From NCBI GenBank assembly GCA_910586015.1, contig CAJUGJ010000016.1, positions 21,846 to 85,845 of the forward strand: a stretch of DNA of 64,000 nt, read 5' to 3'. This DNA is from an uncultured Lachnospiraceae bacterium. GTDB taxonomy: Bacteria; Bacillota; Clostridia; Lachnospirales; Lachnospiraceae. The notes beneath the pieces were generated by a model. That model saw nothing but the letters and a program-made list of their open reading frames with translations. It had not been told where the DNA came from and did not search any database. Below are positions 17,699 through 27,669 of the stretch, piece by piece (the stretch's first letter is position 1; each line of letters begins with the position of its first letter). Position numbers and translations under genes: made by a program.

Positions 17699-17741
17699 TT
17701 ATTAATATTATAAAAAATATTTATAAGTTTGGGAGATAAAA

Positions 17742-20700
17742 ATGCTAGATAAAAAAAGAACAGCGATAATTTTTACAGCAAATACACCACATTTAGCACA
17801 TGCTAATTTGATGATTGATTCTTTAAGAAATCCAGATAAAGGAAATTTTCAAGGAGATCTTTGGGTTATATCAACTGGATTATCAGATAGAGCTAAAAAT
17901 TTTTTGGAGAGCCAAAAAATTTTTTATTTAATTAATGATTTACAATCACTTTTTTTATGGGATAATTGGAAAGAAATAGCCAAATCACAACCTGAATATT
18001 TAAAAATAAAAAATAATAAATCCGAATCAGAAAGTTTAAAAGAAAGTTTTTATATATATCGTAATAAAAGAATGAGTAAACTTATAATTTTAGACTGGAT
18101 AGAAAAATTTGGGGATAATTATGATTTTATTGCATTAGGAGATAATGATCTATATTTTCAAAAGGATATTGGGCAATTATTTGATAAAGCATATGCTAAT
18201 AATCCAGATAAATGTTCATATTGTCATGAACAAAATGAAATTACAGCAGGTTCTTGGATATGGAAAAAGGATTTTAATTATGCACGATTTTATGATATTA
18301 ATGATTTAGATTTTGGCAAACATGAAATTAATATAGGTTTTATTTTAGGTAAGCCTTGTGTATTAGGTACTATTTTTAAAGATATACAAAAAGAATTTTA
18401 TACTCTTCCTACAGAATTATTTACTAAATATTTTTGGCATGATCAGGATTTAGTTAGATTAAATCGTGCAAAATATCCAAATAGATATAGTCTATTAGAA
18501 GAAAATGATATAGTACATTTATGTAATGGTGGTGAAACTATTATAAATGAAATAAAGCCAGGATATTTTAAATGTACTCAAACAGATAAAATACCATATA
18601 TTATTCATTTTGCGGGTGGGCAATGGAAAAAATATGACAGTATTAAGGATACTTATTTAATTGATCCAGATACCTATTATTTTTCAATAGAGTGTACACA
18701 TAAATATGATACAATTAAAAATAATACTAGAAAAAATATATTTGATCAAATAAACACAAAATATTTTACAAAAGAAAACAAAGAAAAAAAATATAAGACT
18801 CGAAAAAAATGGACAGAAATTATAAAAAACAATAAAAAAAGAATATTATTAAGCGGTTGGCTTAAAGTATCAACCCATAAATCTATTTATGATGCTATAC
18901 ATGATTTTTTTATCAGTAAAGAATTTAATATGGTTGTATTAAATGGTAATGTCGCAGATATTGAGTTAGAAGATATACTTTGTGAAGACTTTCCTAAAAT
19001 TATTTCATCACTTACACAAATTATATATGATACACCATTAATTAGATATTTTGGAGTGAAATTCAATGATATTCCAGAAGTCATATTACAAGATGGAATT
19101 ATAGCTGCAAAAGAAGAATATAACTGCTCTGAAGTAACTGCAAGAGCAATTGCAAATCTAATATATATTTATTTTTCTGATGCAATAGAATATTATAATC
19201 CTGATCTTATGATATGTATTTGTACAACAGGATTGGCAGGAAAAATTATTAAAAGAATATGCCAACATAAACAGATACCTTTATGTGATATGGAATGGGG
19301 AGTATTGCCGGGAACAATTACATTTGATTATAAAGGACATATGGCGGAAAGTTGGATAGCAGAGTATTCTGATTTCTTTAATAATTTACCCCTATTAGAT
19401 ATTGATATGAATGTAGCAAGAAATTATTTAAACATTGCAAATAATAAAGAGTTATCAAGAAATGTATCTGTACCTATAACAAAAAATATTGTTGAACAAA
19501 TAAATATACTACGTCAACAAGGCAAAAAAGTTATTTTATATATGGAAAGTAATAGTGCAGGCTCTGGAAATACATTAGCAGATATAACTATTGCAAAAAA
19601 ACACTCTCCAATTTATTTTAGTGATGTAGATGCTTATGAACAATTAGAAAAAATATGTATAAAACATGAAGATTGGCACATTTTATATAAACCACATCCT
19701 ATTTCAATTACTCGCGGTATAAAAACAAAAATCAATAAAAAGAATACAACCATACTATATGAAGGAGGATTAAGTGAAAGTTTAGAATTAGCAGATATTT
19801 CAATTACATTATTATCACAAAGTGCTTATATATCACTAATAAAAGAAAAACCAGTCGTTTTATTAGGGCGTCTGCAATTAAATGGGACAGGTTCTGCATA
19901 TGAATTAAAAAAGAAAGAAGAACTTGAAGATACTATTAAAAAAGCTCTTTATTATGGCTATTCAGATAAACAAAAAAAAGCTTTTCTGGAGCATGTTGCA
20001 CGTGTTTTAAAATATTATGTGTATAGTGCAAATCCAATAGTAAAGATTAGAGATGCAAAAGAAATGGCAATAAATCTATGTAAAATTATAAATGGAAATC
20101 AAGAAGATTTCTATTTATTTGAGAGAAAGGCATATTTAGAACAAATAGAAACTAAAACTAAAATATATAGTTCAATTGCGCCTATGGTTTCGGTTATTAT
20201 ACCAGTATATAATACAGATAATTATGTAAGTTCTACATTGGATTCAATATGTAAACAATCATATACTAATATAGAAATATTATGTGTAAATAATGGTTCT
20301 ACAGATGATTCACAAGTAATATTAGAATATTATGCAAATAGAGATAATCGTATAAAAATTTTAAATAGCAATATTCCAAATTTAGCACAGGCTAGGAATA
20401 TAGGTTTACAAAAAGCAAAAGGAAAGTATATTTATTTTATAGATAGTGATGATATATTAGATACAGACAGTTTAGAGAAGTTAGTTAAAATTAGCGAAGA
20501 AAAAAATAGTGATTTAATATATTTTTTTTATAAAGAAATGGAAAATGGACTTTCTACAAAAATGAGAAGACCAAGATTTTATACTTTTAGAAGATTTTTT
20601 CCTGAAAATAAAATATTTCAATTATCATGTAGCTATTATAAATTCTTTATACAATATCCATTTACTCCCTTAAAATTTATGAAGAGAAAGTTTATGTTAG

Positions 20701-21293
20701 AAAACAATTTATTTTTTAATGAAGCATGTAAAATTATTGAAGATAATCCTCATAATATTAAAACATTATTAAGTGCAAAAAATCCCTATGTATTAAATGA
20801 ACAAATATATACTTATAGAATACGAAGCAATTCACTTACTAATTCAAAAACAGAAAACTGTTTAGATATTTTTAATGCAATAGATGATATGAATAAAACT
20901 TTTCTAGAACATAAATTATATTATACATATCAACAATATTTTGTTCCATATAAGATTTATTTATTGGCATGGGGGTGGAATTTGGTTTTAGAAGATTATA
21001 AAAAGAAATATTTTGATAAAGTTAAAGAAATGTTTGAGGAAAGCGATTTAAATTACTTTATTAATGATGATGTTTGGTCATTTTATGAGTTACCTTCGTA
21101 TGAATATATAGAATTTATTAAATCAATGATAGAGAAAGATTATACAGAATTTTGTAACAATTTAGTTGATGATAAAAGACAACCATGGCAAAAAATAAGT
21201 AAACTACATTTATATTCAATAAAAATTTGTGAGAAACTACATATTATTAATTTTGCAATTAGAGTAAAACGTCGTCTAATAAGAAAAAAATAG
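17742..21293 (+). CDS. large three-part glycosyltransferase: GT8-like, capsule-synthesis domain, GT2
   Basis: A 1183-residue cytosolic fusion with no membrane segment seen. Residues ~1-330 resemble a GT-A enzyme with GDNDLYFQKDI as a likely metal motif and WHDQDLVRL. Residues ~360-790 match the operon neighbour at 21334 and the KpsC/KpsS-like capsule family, with CDMEWGVLPGTI, YKPHPISI and SITLLSQSAYISLIKEKPVV. Residues ~814-1050 are a GT2 domain with MVSVIIPVYN (from residue 814) and DSDD at 901-904. Such a protein could build several linkages in sequence. GGGAG precedes the ATG. The donors are unknown. Confidence 0.82.
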   Translation: MLDKKRTAIIFTANTPHLAHANLMIDSLRNPDKGNFQGDLWVISTGLSDRAKNFLESQKIFYLINDLQSLFLWDNWKEIAKSQPEYLKIKNNKSESESLKESFYIYRNKRMSKLIILDWIEKFGDNYDFIALGDNDLYFQKDIGQLFDKAYANNPDKCSYCHEQNEITAGSWIWKKDFNYARFYDINDLDFGKHEINIGFILGKPCVLGTIFKDIQKEFYTLPTELFTKYFWHDQDLVRLNRAKYPNRYSLLEENDIVHLCNGGETIINEIKPGYFKCTQTDKIPYIIHFAGGQWKKYDSIKDTYLIDPDTYYFSIECTHKYDTIKNNTRKNIFDQINTKYFTKENKEKKYKTRKKWTEIIKNNKKRILLSGWLKVSTHKSIYDAIHDFFISKEFNMVVLNGNVADIELEDILCEDFPKIISSLTQIIYDTPLIRYFGVKFNDIPEVILQDGIIAAKEEYNCSEVTARAIANLIYIYFSDAIEYYNPDLMICICTTGLAGKIIKRICQHKQIPLCDMEWGVLPGTITFDYKGHMAESWIAEYSDFFNNLPLLDIDMNVARNYLNIANNKELSRNVSVPITKNIVEQINILRQQGKKVILYMESNSAGSGNTLADITIAKKHSPIYFSDVDAYEQLEKICIKHEDWHILYKPHPISITRGIKTKINKKNTTILYEGGLSESLELADISITLLSQSAYISLIKEKPVVLLGRLQLNGTGSAYELKKKEELEDTIKKALYYGYSDKQKKAFLEHVARVLKYYVYSANPIVKIRDAKEMAINLCKIINGNQEDFYLFERKAYLEQIETKTKIYSSIAPMVSVIIPVYNTDNYVSSTLDSICKQSYTNIEILCVNNGSTDDSQVILEYYANRDNRIKILNSNIPNLAQARNIGLQKAKGKYIYFIDSDDILDTDSLEKLVKISEEKNSDLIYFFYKEMENGLSTKMRRPRFYTFRRFFPENKIFQLSCSYYKFFIQYPFTPLKFMKRKFMLENNLFFNEACKIIEDNPHNIKTLLSAKNPYVLNEQIYTYRIRSNSLTNSKTENCLDIFNAIDDMNKTFLEHKLYYTYQQYFVPYKIYLLAWGWNLVLEDYKKKYFDKVKEMFEESDLNYFINDDVWSFYELPSYEYIEFIKSMIEKDYTEFCNNLVDDKRQPWQKISKLHLYSIKICEKLHIINFAIRVKRRLIRKK

Positions 21294-21333
21294 AATAAGA
21301 AATAAAGTTATAATTAGAACAGAGGCATAGTAG

Positions 21334-22734
21334 ATGCAAGAGGACTTAATAAAAAATTATAATGTAACAAAGGAAGAAGAACAGGAATATTTAGCATATC
21401 ATAGTTATAGAGATGTTTTATATAATCTAAAATCGGGTGTTCAGCAAATAAAAGACTATGATTTGAACGCATATAAAAATTCTATTCTTGTATGTGGTGC
21501 AATGGCGGCTTTTGATAAAAGAGTAATTTCCTTTTTAAATAAATGGCAAAGTCAACAACAAAATTTATTTCTTTTGTCAGAAGTAACAGCACAATATAGG
21601 CGCTATACAAAAGAATATACAAATATACCATTTATATGTACTCCTCATCTGCTAGCAAAAGAAATGGTTGTATTAGGAATGAATATTCCTATCACTATAA
21701 AGATGTGGCAGTTATATAAAAAAAAGAAGTATGTAAAGGAAGCAGTAAAAAATTTTAAGAAACGTCATATAAATATTGGGAAAGGATATGCCTTAGTTTG
21801 GGGATATTATGCTTATTATTATATAAGTAAATTAATAGAAAATTTACAGCCAAAGAAAGTTATACTATGGAATGAATTTTACGCATTTCATCATATTTTT
21901 CAAGGAATTTGTAAAGAACGAAAGATTCCTCTTTTGTATATGGAATTTGGATGTTTGCCAGGCACTATTTGTATTGAAGAGAGGGGACAGCAAGGAGAGA
22001 GTATTGTAGCAAGAGAATACAAACTTTTTTCTAAAAAAGAAATTTCAGATAGAGAAATTGAAAAGACAAAAAATGTACTTAGATATTTAAAAGAAACCGG
22101 TATGAATAGAAACATACAACCCATAAAAAAAATGCAGAATATGCTTTTACAGTATTATAAGGCAGGAAGAAAAACAATTTTATATCTTGGACAAAATGAC
22201 TATGAATCTGGAATGTATCCTTATACTTATATTACCAAAAAATTTCATTCACCTATATTTAGAACAAGTCTTGATGCGTTACAATATTTAAGATTAATAA
22301 CAATAAAAAATAATTGGAATCTAATTTATAAACCACATCCGATCATGTGTGCATTGAAACAATCCGAAAGTAAGATAACAAAAAATATAGATATCATAAC
22401 AGATGTAGATATTAATTCTGCAATCGATTTTTCTGATTTAGTTATAACAATCTTGTCACAAGGAGCATATATTTCTTTGATTAGAAACAAGCCTGTACTT
22501 ATGTTAGGGTATACACAGCTTTATGGAAAAGATTGTACTTATGAGGCATTTTTAAAAAGAGAAATAGAAGAAAAAATAGAAACAGCATTAGAAAAAGGGT
22601 TTACAATAGTACAAAACCATAATTTTATAAAACACACAACACAAATTCTTAAATATTATTTATATGATGATGGAGTGGATAGAAAACTACGGTTTGGAAA
22701 AGATATTGAAAGTAATAGAGGGAAATTTATATGA
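21334..22734 (+). CDS. capsular polysaccharide synthesis protein, paralogue of the middle domain at 17742
   Basis: A 466-residue GT-B-like protein. LYMEFGCLPGTICIEERGQ, NLIYKPHPI and VITILSQGAYISLIRNKPVLMLG line up with the central domain of the 1183-residue neighbour, so one is probably a duplicate of the other that was fused or released. The family includes KpsC/KpsS-like transferases of the lipid-linked capsule initiator. The ribosome site is weak. The stop overlaps the next start by 4 bp (ATGA). Confidence 0.78.
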   Translation: MQEDLIKNYNVTKEEEQEYLAYHSYRDVLYNLKSGVQQIKDYDLNAYKNSILVCGAMAAFDKRVISFLNKWQSQQQNLFLLSEVTAQYRRYTKEYTNIPFICTPHLLAKEMVVLGMNIPITIKMWQLYKKKKYVKEAVKNFKKRHINIGKGYALVWGYYAYYYISKLIENLQPKKVILWNEFYAFHHIFQGICKERKIPLLYMEFGCLPGTICIEERGQQGESIVAREYKLFSKKEISDREIEKTKNVLRYLKETGMNRNIQPIKKMQNMLLQYYKAGRKTILYLGQNDYESGMYPYTYITKKFHSPIFRTSLDALQYLRLITIKNNWNLIYKPHPIMCALKQSESKITKNIDIITDVDINSAIDFSDLVITILSQGAYISLIRNKPVLMLGYTQLYGKDCTYEAFLKREIEEKIETALEKGFTIVQNHNFIKHTTQILKYYLYDDGVDRKLRFGKDIESNRGKFI

Positions 22735-24776
22735 AAATACAGATTTATAATGCTCTTGTAAATCGCCATACAGGAATTTGTAATCGTTATCACAAATACT
22801 GTTCACGTTTTGGGAAAAAGCATAAATTACGATCTTATGGATATTTAATTTATCTTAATATATCTTATTATGTATTTCAATGTAAGTATTTAGATGTTCC
22901 AGAAGATGCACAAGTTTATGAAGAAAAAAAGTTATTATATAGCTGTAGCGAATCAGAGTATGCAAATAATGCCCGATATAAGTTAGAAGAGTATATGAAA
23001 CGAATCGCTGCATATGATATTATTTCTTTTGATATTTTTGATACCTTGATTTTTCGTCCGTTTTCTGAACCTACAGATATATTTTATTTCGTTGGAGCTC
23101 AACTAGGAATTTTAGATTTTAAAAATATTAGAATAATTCAAGAATATGAAGCCAGACAAGAACAATTTCATTCTGCCCATCATTATGAAATAAATTTTTC
23201 AGATATCTGGAATCGCATTGAGAAAGAAGTAGGAATAGAAAAAACATATGGAATGATGATAGAAAAGAAGATAGAAGAGAAGTTTTGTTATGCCAATCCG
23301 TTTATGTTAGAGCTTTTCTGTAGTTTGAAAAAAATGGGAAAGAAAATAATTATAATTTCTGATATGTATTTTTCAAAATCCTTTTTAAAAAAAATATTAG
23401 AAAAAAATGGATATACTGGAATAACAGATATATATGTTTCTTCAGAATATGGTATAAGTAAAGCAAATGGTAAATTATTTGAATTAATTAAAAAGGAATT
23501 TAAAAATTCGACTTCTATGGTTCATATAGGAGATAATAAAGTTAGTGATATAAATATGGCACAAAAATATGGATTTGATTCGTTATATTATCCAAATATT
23601 AATCAAATGGCAGCTGCCTTCCGAACTTATGACATGTCACCAATTATTGGTGGAGCATACCGAGCAATCGTAAATCAATATTTATATCAAGGATTATATA
23701 CATATTCTATGGAGTATGAATATGGTTTTATTTATGGTGGGTTATTTGTACTTGGATATTGCCAATTTATTCATAAATATTGTACAAGTCATAAAATAGA
23801 CAAGATTTTGTTTTTATCCAGAGATGGAGATATTTTAAAACAAGTTTATGATCAGATCTATCCAAATGAAAATACTTCTTATGTATATTGGTCGAGAGCA
23901 GCAGCTACTAAACTATTAGCACAATATAATCATTACGACTATTTTCGCAGATATTTATATCATAAAATAAATCAAAAAATTTCAATACAAAAGATTTTAT
24001 GTTCTATGGAATTACAGGGATTAATAGAAAGTTTAAATGTTTATATAGATAAAGATAGTTCTGGTAAGAAAACAAATATTATTTTAAATTTAGAAGATGA
24101 ATTAACAGATAAAAATGTAGAAGCATTAAAACGTTTCTTACAGTTATATTTTAATGAAATTATACAACAATATAAGGTTCAGAATAAAGCAGCAAGATTG
24201 TATTATACAAAAGAGCTTATTCATTGTAAACGGGCAGCAGCAGTTGATATTGGATGGGCAGGAAGTGGAGCAATATCACTAGCATTTTTAGTTGAACGTA
24301 TTTGGAACTTACCTTGTGAAATAGTAGGAATTATTGCTGGAACAAATACAATACATAACAAAGAATCAGATGCCAGTGAAATCTTTTTACAATCTGGGAA
24401 ATTGGTATCCTATTTATTTTCTCAATCGGATAATCGAGAAGTTATGAAAAAACATAATCCAAATAAAAACTATAATGTATACTGGGAATTGCTTTTATCC
24501 TCTCCGACAAAACAATTTTTAGGTTTTGATTTGGATAATCAAAAAGTTATATTTCACTTTGGAAAAGAAGAAACAAATCAGAAAGGTATTAAAGAAATTC
24601 AAAAAGGAATTTTAGATTTTATAAAAGAATATAGAAAACATTTCAACGATTTTCCATTTATGTTAGATATCAGTGGAAGAGACGCATATGCAGCCATGCT
24701 TTTAGCTGCAAGTCATGGAGAAAAATATCTAAAATCGATTGCAAAAAAATTTTCACTAGATATAGGGGTTAGTTAA
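22731..24776 (+). CDS. HAD-family hydrolase with COG5610-like C-terminal module
   Basis: A 681-residue protein. Residues ~95-300 carry all HAD motifs: SFDIFDTL (nucleophile Asp101), IIISDMYFSKSF, SKANGKLFE (Lys) and HIGDNKVSDINMA. Residues ~335-640 hold the second module with ILFLSRDGDILKQVY, YWSRAAATKLL and AAVDIGWAGSGAISLA, shared with the GT2 fusion at 9035. Such HAD proteins recur in polysaccharide operons, but the reaction is not established to my knowledge. This is the last gene of the operon; no strong terminator follows. Confidence 0.85.
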   Translation: MKIQIYNALVNRHTGICNRYHKYCSRFGKKHKLRSYGYLIYLNISYYVFQCKYLDVPEDAQVYEEKKLLYSCSESEYANNARYKLEEYMKRIAAYDIISFDIFDTLIFRPFSEPTDIFYFVGAQLGILDFKNIRIIQEYEARQEQFHSAHHYEINFSDIWNRIEKEVGIEKTYGMMIEKKIEEKFCYANPFMLELFCSLKKMGKKIIIISDMYFSKSFLKKILEKNGYTGITDIYVSSEYGISKANGKLFELIKKEFKNSTSMVHIGDNKVSDINMAQKYGFDSLYYPNINQMAAAFRTYDMSPIIGGAYRAIVNQYLYQGLYTYSMEYEYGFIYGGLFVLGYCQFIHKYCTSHKIDKILFLSRDGDILKQVYDQIYPNENTSYVYWSRAAATKLLAQYNHYDYFRRYLYHKINQKISIQKILCSMELQGLIESLNVYIDKDSSGKKTNIILNLEDELTDKNVEALKRFLQLYFNEIIQQYKVQNKAARLYYTKELIHCKRAAAVDIGWAGSGAISLAFLVERIWNLPCEIVGIIAGTNTIHNKESDASEIFLQSGKLVSYLFSQSDNREVMKKHNPNKNYNVYWELLLSSPTKQFLGFDLDNQKVIFHFGKEETNQKGIKEIQKGILDFIKEYRKHFNDFPFMLDISGRDAYAAMLLAASHGEKYLKSIAKKFSLDIGVS

Positions 24777-24890
24777 CTAACTATAAAGATTTTGACGGTT
24801 TTTAAACCAGACACATATTGCTCCTATATGTATTCAATAATTTTATAATAAAAGCTTAAAGGTTAACCAATAGTTAAGAAATATTAACTA
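24768..24890. promoter_or_regulatory. cluster of TTAAC-type palindromes upstream of the XRE regulator
   Basis: Three dyads built from the same half-site: a perfect 14-bp palindrome GTTAGTTAACTAAC (24768-24781, across the HAD stop codon), GGTTAACC (24861-24868) and TAGTTAA-N6-TTAACTA (24871-24890). The last sits just upstream of the predicted -35 box of the regulator gene, a usual place for an autoregulatory operator. Confidence 0.5.
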
Positions 24891-24898
24891 ACACATTC

Positions 24899-24926
24899 TT
24901 TACTTACCTAAAATCTTCAGTATAAT
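24899..24926 (+). promoter_or_regulatory. promoter of the XRE regulator gene
   Basis: TTTACT (24899-24904), 16-bp spacer and a perfect TATAAT (24921-24926), 31 bp before the start codon. Confidence 0.6.
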
Positions 24927-24957
24927 AAAAAATAATACAAATAAAAGGAGTAAAGAT

Positions 24958-25932
24958 ATGAAGGTAAGTACAGGAGATGTTATATATGCACTTCGAAAGG
25001 GTAGAGGACTAACACAAGAACAGCTTTCTGTTCAGATGAATGTTTCTACTGTAGCGGTGTCTAAGTGGGAAAATGAAATTTCGATGCCAGATATTTCAAT
25101 GTTATGTAATTTAGCGGATTATTTTGAAGTGACAGTAGATGAATTATTAGGACGTAAAACAAAACAATTAGAGGAAGTGTGTGGATATAAAGAAGAGGAA
25201 TTGTATTCTTATACAATTGCTGAAGATCTGATTACGTTATGTAATATAGCAAGAGAAAAGGGATTACTTGCAATAGAAGAACAGATAGAAAAATTAAAGA
25301 GTAAAGAGCCATTTTTACAGTTTGCCTGTACTTTTGCATTAAATTTGTGTCAGACATCTTTTGGAACTCCTGAACGAATTCGTTTGTTACTTTTACATTA
25401 TGCTGCTAGTGAAAGATTTATAAAAAAGGAAACAGTTAGAAAAAGACCAGATTATGAAATGATAGCAGAAGTGATCCCTGAAATTTTTTCTGGTGAAAAT
25501 GTGGAATGTCTAAAAGAACTCATTGCTTCTTTTCTTGGTAAAGATCTACGAAACAGACTACTACAAGAAGGATTTTTGAAAGGAAAAGATAAAATGTTGA
25601 AAGAAGAAATTTTACAACAGATCAAAGAAAAAGATGCCTATTGTGAAGAAACAGATTTATTTTTAGAATTAGAGAAAGAAGAGGATGTAACCATTCAACT
25701 ACTTTTACGACAATTAAATAATACAGAAGTAACAAGTGTTTTGATTGGATCAAATGGAGCAGTTGGAAAAAGGATTTTTGAAAATTTATCCCAACGATTA
25801 GCCTATTTTATTTATGAGGATATGAAACTATTCCAAGGAACAAAAGAAGAACTTTTAATAAATGAAAGACATGTACTAGAAGTTTATCATGCACTAAAGA
25901 GAAAGAATAAAGTGTTATTGGAAAATGAATAG
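24958..25932 (+). CDS. XRE-family helix-turn-helix regulator
   Basis: A 324-residue DNA-binding protein. Residues ~5-62 are a classic Cro/CI-type domain (LRKGRGLTQEQLSVQMNV, VAVSKWENEISMPDISML, YFEVTVDELLG). The remaining ~260 residues are helical and unassigned, perhaps a sensing or oligomerisation part. It is a paralogue of the regulator at 61453 in layout. AAAAGGAG precedes the ATG. A cluster of TTAAC dyads in its own promoter region suggests autoregulation. Targets are unknown. Confidence 0.85.
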   Translation: MKVSTGDVIYALRKGRGLTQEQLSVQMNVSTVAVSKWENEISMPDISMLCNLADYFEVTVDELLGRKTKQLEEVCGYKEEELYSYTIAEDLITLCNIAREKGLLAIEEQIEKLKSKEPFLQFACTFALNLCQTSFGTPERIRLLLLHYAASERFIKKETVRKRPDYEMIAEVIPEIFSGENVECLKELIASFLGKDLRNRLLQEGFLKGKDKMLKEEILQQIKEKDAYCEETDLFLELEKEEDVTIQLLLRQLNNTEVTSVLIGSNGAVGKRIFENLSQRLAYFIYEDMKLFQGTKEELLINERHVLEVYHALKRKNKVLLENE

Positions 25933-25978
25933 TTTAAAGGCTGTCATAAAATTATTGTTTTATGACAGCCTTTAAACT
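25931..25978. terminator. bidirectional intrinsic terminator
   Basis: A perfect 21-bp stem (25931-25951 with 25958-25978) with a 6-nt loop between convergent genes; the regulator's stop codon lies at its edge. Confidence 0.9.
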
Positions 25979-25991
25979 ATTGTTAGTTATT

Positions 25992-27584
25992 TTAATCATC
26001 TAAAATAACTAAAGTATCATCTGCTTTAATAATTACTTCTCCGCTTGGAAGAACTACTTCATCCTTTCGTTTTACAAATACAATAACAGAATGTGGAAGG
26101 GATAATTCGGATATCTTTTTATTACACCATTCATGCCCTTTATCAATAGGTAATTCATACAATTCTACAGATTGTTCTTCTGTATATTTGGTCGTACTTA
26201 AAATAATCTCGTCTCCGTCTTCAATACAGGTATTTCCTTTGGGAATAATTTTGTTTCCTTTTCGAAAAATAACAGCAATTCGAACATCAGGAGGTAAAAG
26301 AATTGTTTTAATCTCCTGATTTGCCCAAGGATGTTGATTGGTTACTTGTGTCCGCAAAAAAGAAACTTTGGTTTCATTCGAATAGTCATTAAATGTTTTC
26401 ATAACGTTTTCGCTATCATCAATCATCTGTAATTTTTTTGCAACCCAAGGCAGCAGTGTGCCCTGAATTCCTATTGACAGTAAGACAATACAAAAGGCAA
26501 TATGAAAAACGTCATATTTTGTATATGCACTACTTACTCGTACCATAATAGCAAATACAATAGACGTGGCACCTCGTAAGCCAGCCCAAGATACCATAAG
26601 CTGTTGTGATATTTTCGCACGAAAAGGTGACAGAATAAGAAAAACGGCTGCTGGACGTGCAATAAAAGACAGAAATAAAAAAATTAAAATAGCAGGTCCA
26701 ATGATAGTTTTCATCTGAGATGGGAATGCTAGTAATCCTAATAAAAAGAAAATAAACATCTGCATCAGACCAGTAGCGCCATCAAAAAAGTGAACTAATG
26801 CTTTTTTATTTGGAATTTTTTGATTTCCTAGAACAATACCAACAATATAGGCACTTAAATAGCCATTTCCTCCTAAATAGGTAGGAAGAGCATAAGAAAG
26901 TAATGCTATTGCGACAAGAAAGATAGAATCAAAACCTTCATTGTCAAATTGAAAGCGAGTAAGTACAAAAAGTGCAATAAAAGAAACCAATATTCCAAAT
27001 AATGCTCCAAAAAATACTTGTGAAAAGAGGGTTGATAGTATAGAAGTGATTTTAACAGGATGACTTATCATGTCAAGAAGCAGAATTGTCATCATATATG
27101 CCCAAGGATCATTACTACCACTTTCTAGTTCTAACATAGAAGCTGTACCGTCTTTTAAGTTTAATTTTTTACTACGCAATAGAGAAAAGACAGAAGCTGC
27201 ATCTGTAGAGCCTAAAACAGCTCCAATTAAAAGTCCCTCATATAATTGAATTTTTAAAATGAAATGACAGAAAAATCCCACAAAAAAGGCAGTTAGAATA
27301 ACTCCTATAGAAGAAAGGAAAAGAGAACGTTTAGCAATTTTTTGGGCTTCCTTCCAGTTAGTTCCAAATCCGCCATAAAAGATAATAAAGATTAAAGCAA
27401 TTGTACAGAACTGTTCTACAAATTTAAAATTTTCAAATTCAATATGAAATAATCCGTCAGAACCAAAGAACATTCCAAGTAAAATAAAAGCAAAAAGCAT
27501 TGGAATTCCCACTTTTGTAGAAAGTTTGTTACATAAAATACAGGCAATAATAACAAAAGCCACAAGTAAAAGAGTAAAAGTCAA
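25992..27584 (-). CDS. CPA1-type K+/H+ (or Na+/H+) antiporter with two RCK_C domains
   Basis: A 530-residue membrane antiporter of the NhaP2/CvrA group. About a dozen transmembrane segments fill residues ~1-385, including SGSNDPWAYM and the GLRGATSIVFA motif of the family. Two RCK_C (TrkA_C) domains follow at ~410-465 (VRIAVIFRKGNKIIPKG) and ~475-530 (VIVFVKRKDEVVLPSG), each ending in a DGDEIIL/ADDTLVIL strand. These ligand-binding domains gate transport. No RCK_N domain is present. The start is TTG at 27584 with AGGGGGA upstream. It stands alone. Confidence 0.9.
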   Translation of the reverse strand: MTFTLLLVAFVIIACILCNKLSTKVGIPMLFAFILLGMFFGSDGLFHIEFENFKFVEQFCTIALIFIIFYGGFGTNWKEAQKIAKRSLFLSSIGVILTAFFVGFFCHFILKIQLYEGLLIGAVLGSTDAASVFSLLRSKKLNLKDGTASMLELESGSNDPWAYMMTILLLDMISHPVKITSILSTLFSQVFFGALFGILVSFIALFVLTRFQFDNEGFDSIFLVAIALLSYALPTYLGGNGYLSAYIVGIVLGNQKIPNKKALVHFFDGATGLMQMFIFFLLGLLAFPSQMKTIIGPAILIFLFLSFIARPAAVFLILSPFRAKISQQLMVSWAGLRGATSIVFAIMVRVSSAYTKYDVFHIAFCIVLLSIGIQGTLLPWVAKKLQMIDDSENVMKTFNDYSNETKVSFLRTQVTNQHPWANQEIKTILLPPDVRIAVIFRKGNKIIPKGNTCIEDGDEIILSTTKYTEEQSVELYELPIDKGHEWCNKKISELSLPHSVIVFVKRKDEVVLPSGEVIIKADDTLVILDD

Positions 27585-27669
27585 ATAAAAATCCCCCTTT
27601 CTTATGATATCAGAATACCATTTTCTACTATCATACCATATTCTTAACCAAAAAGAAAAGGGAAAAATC

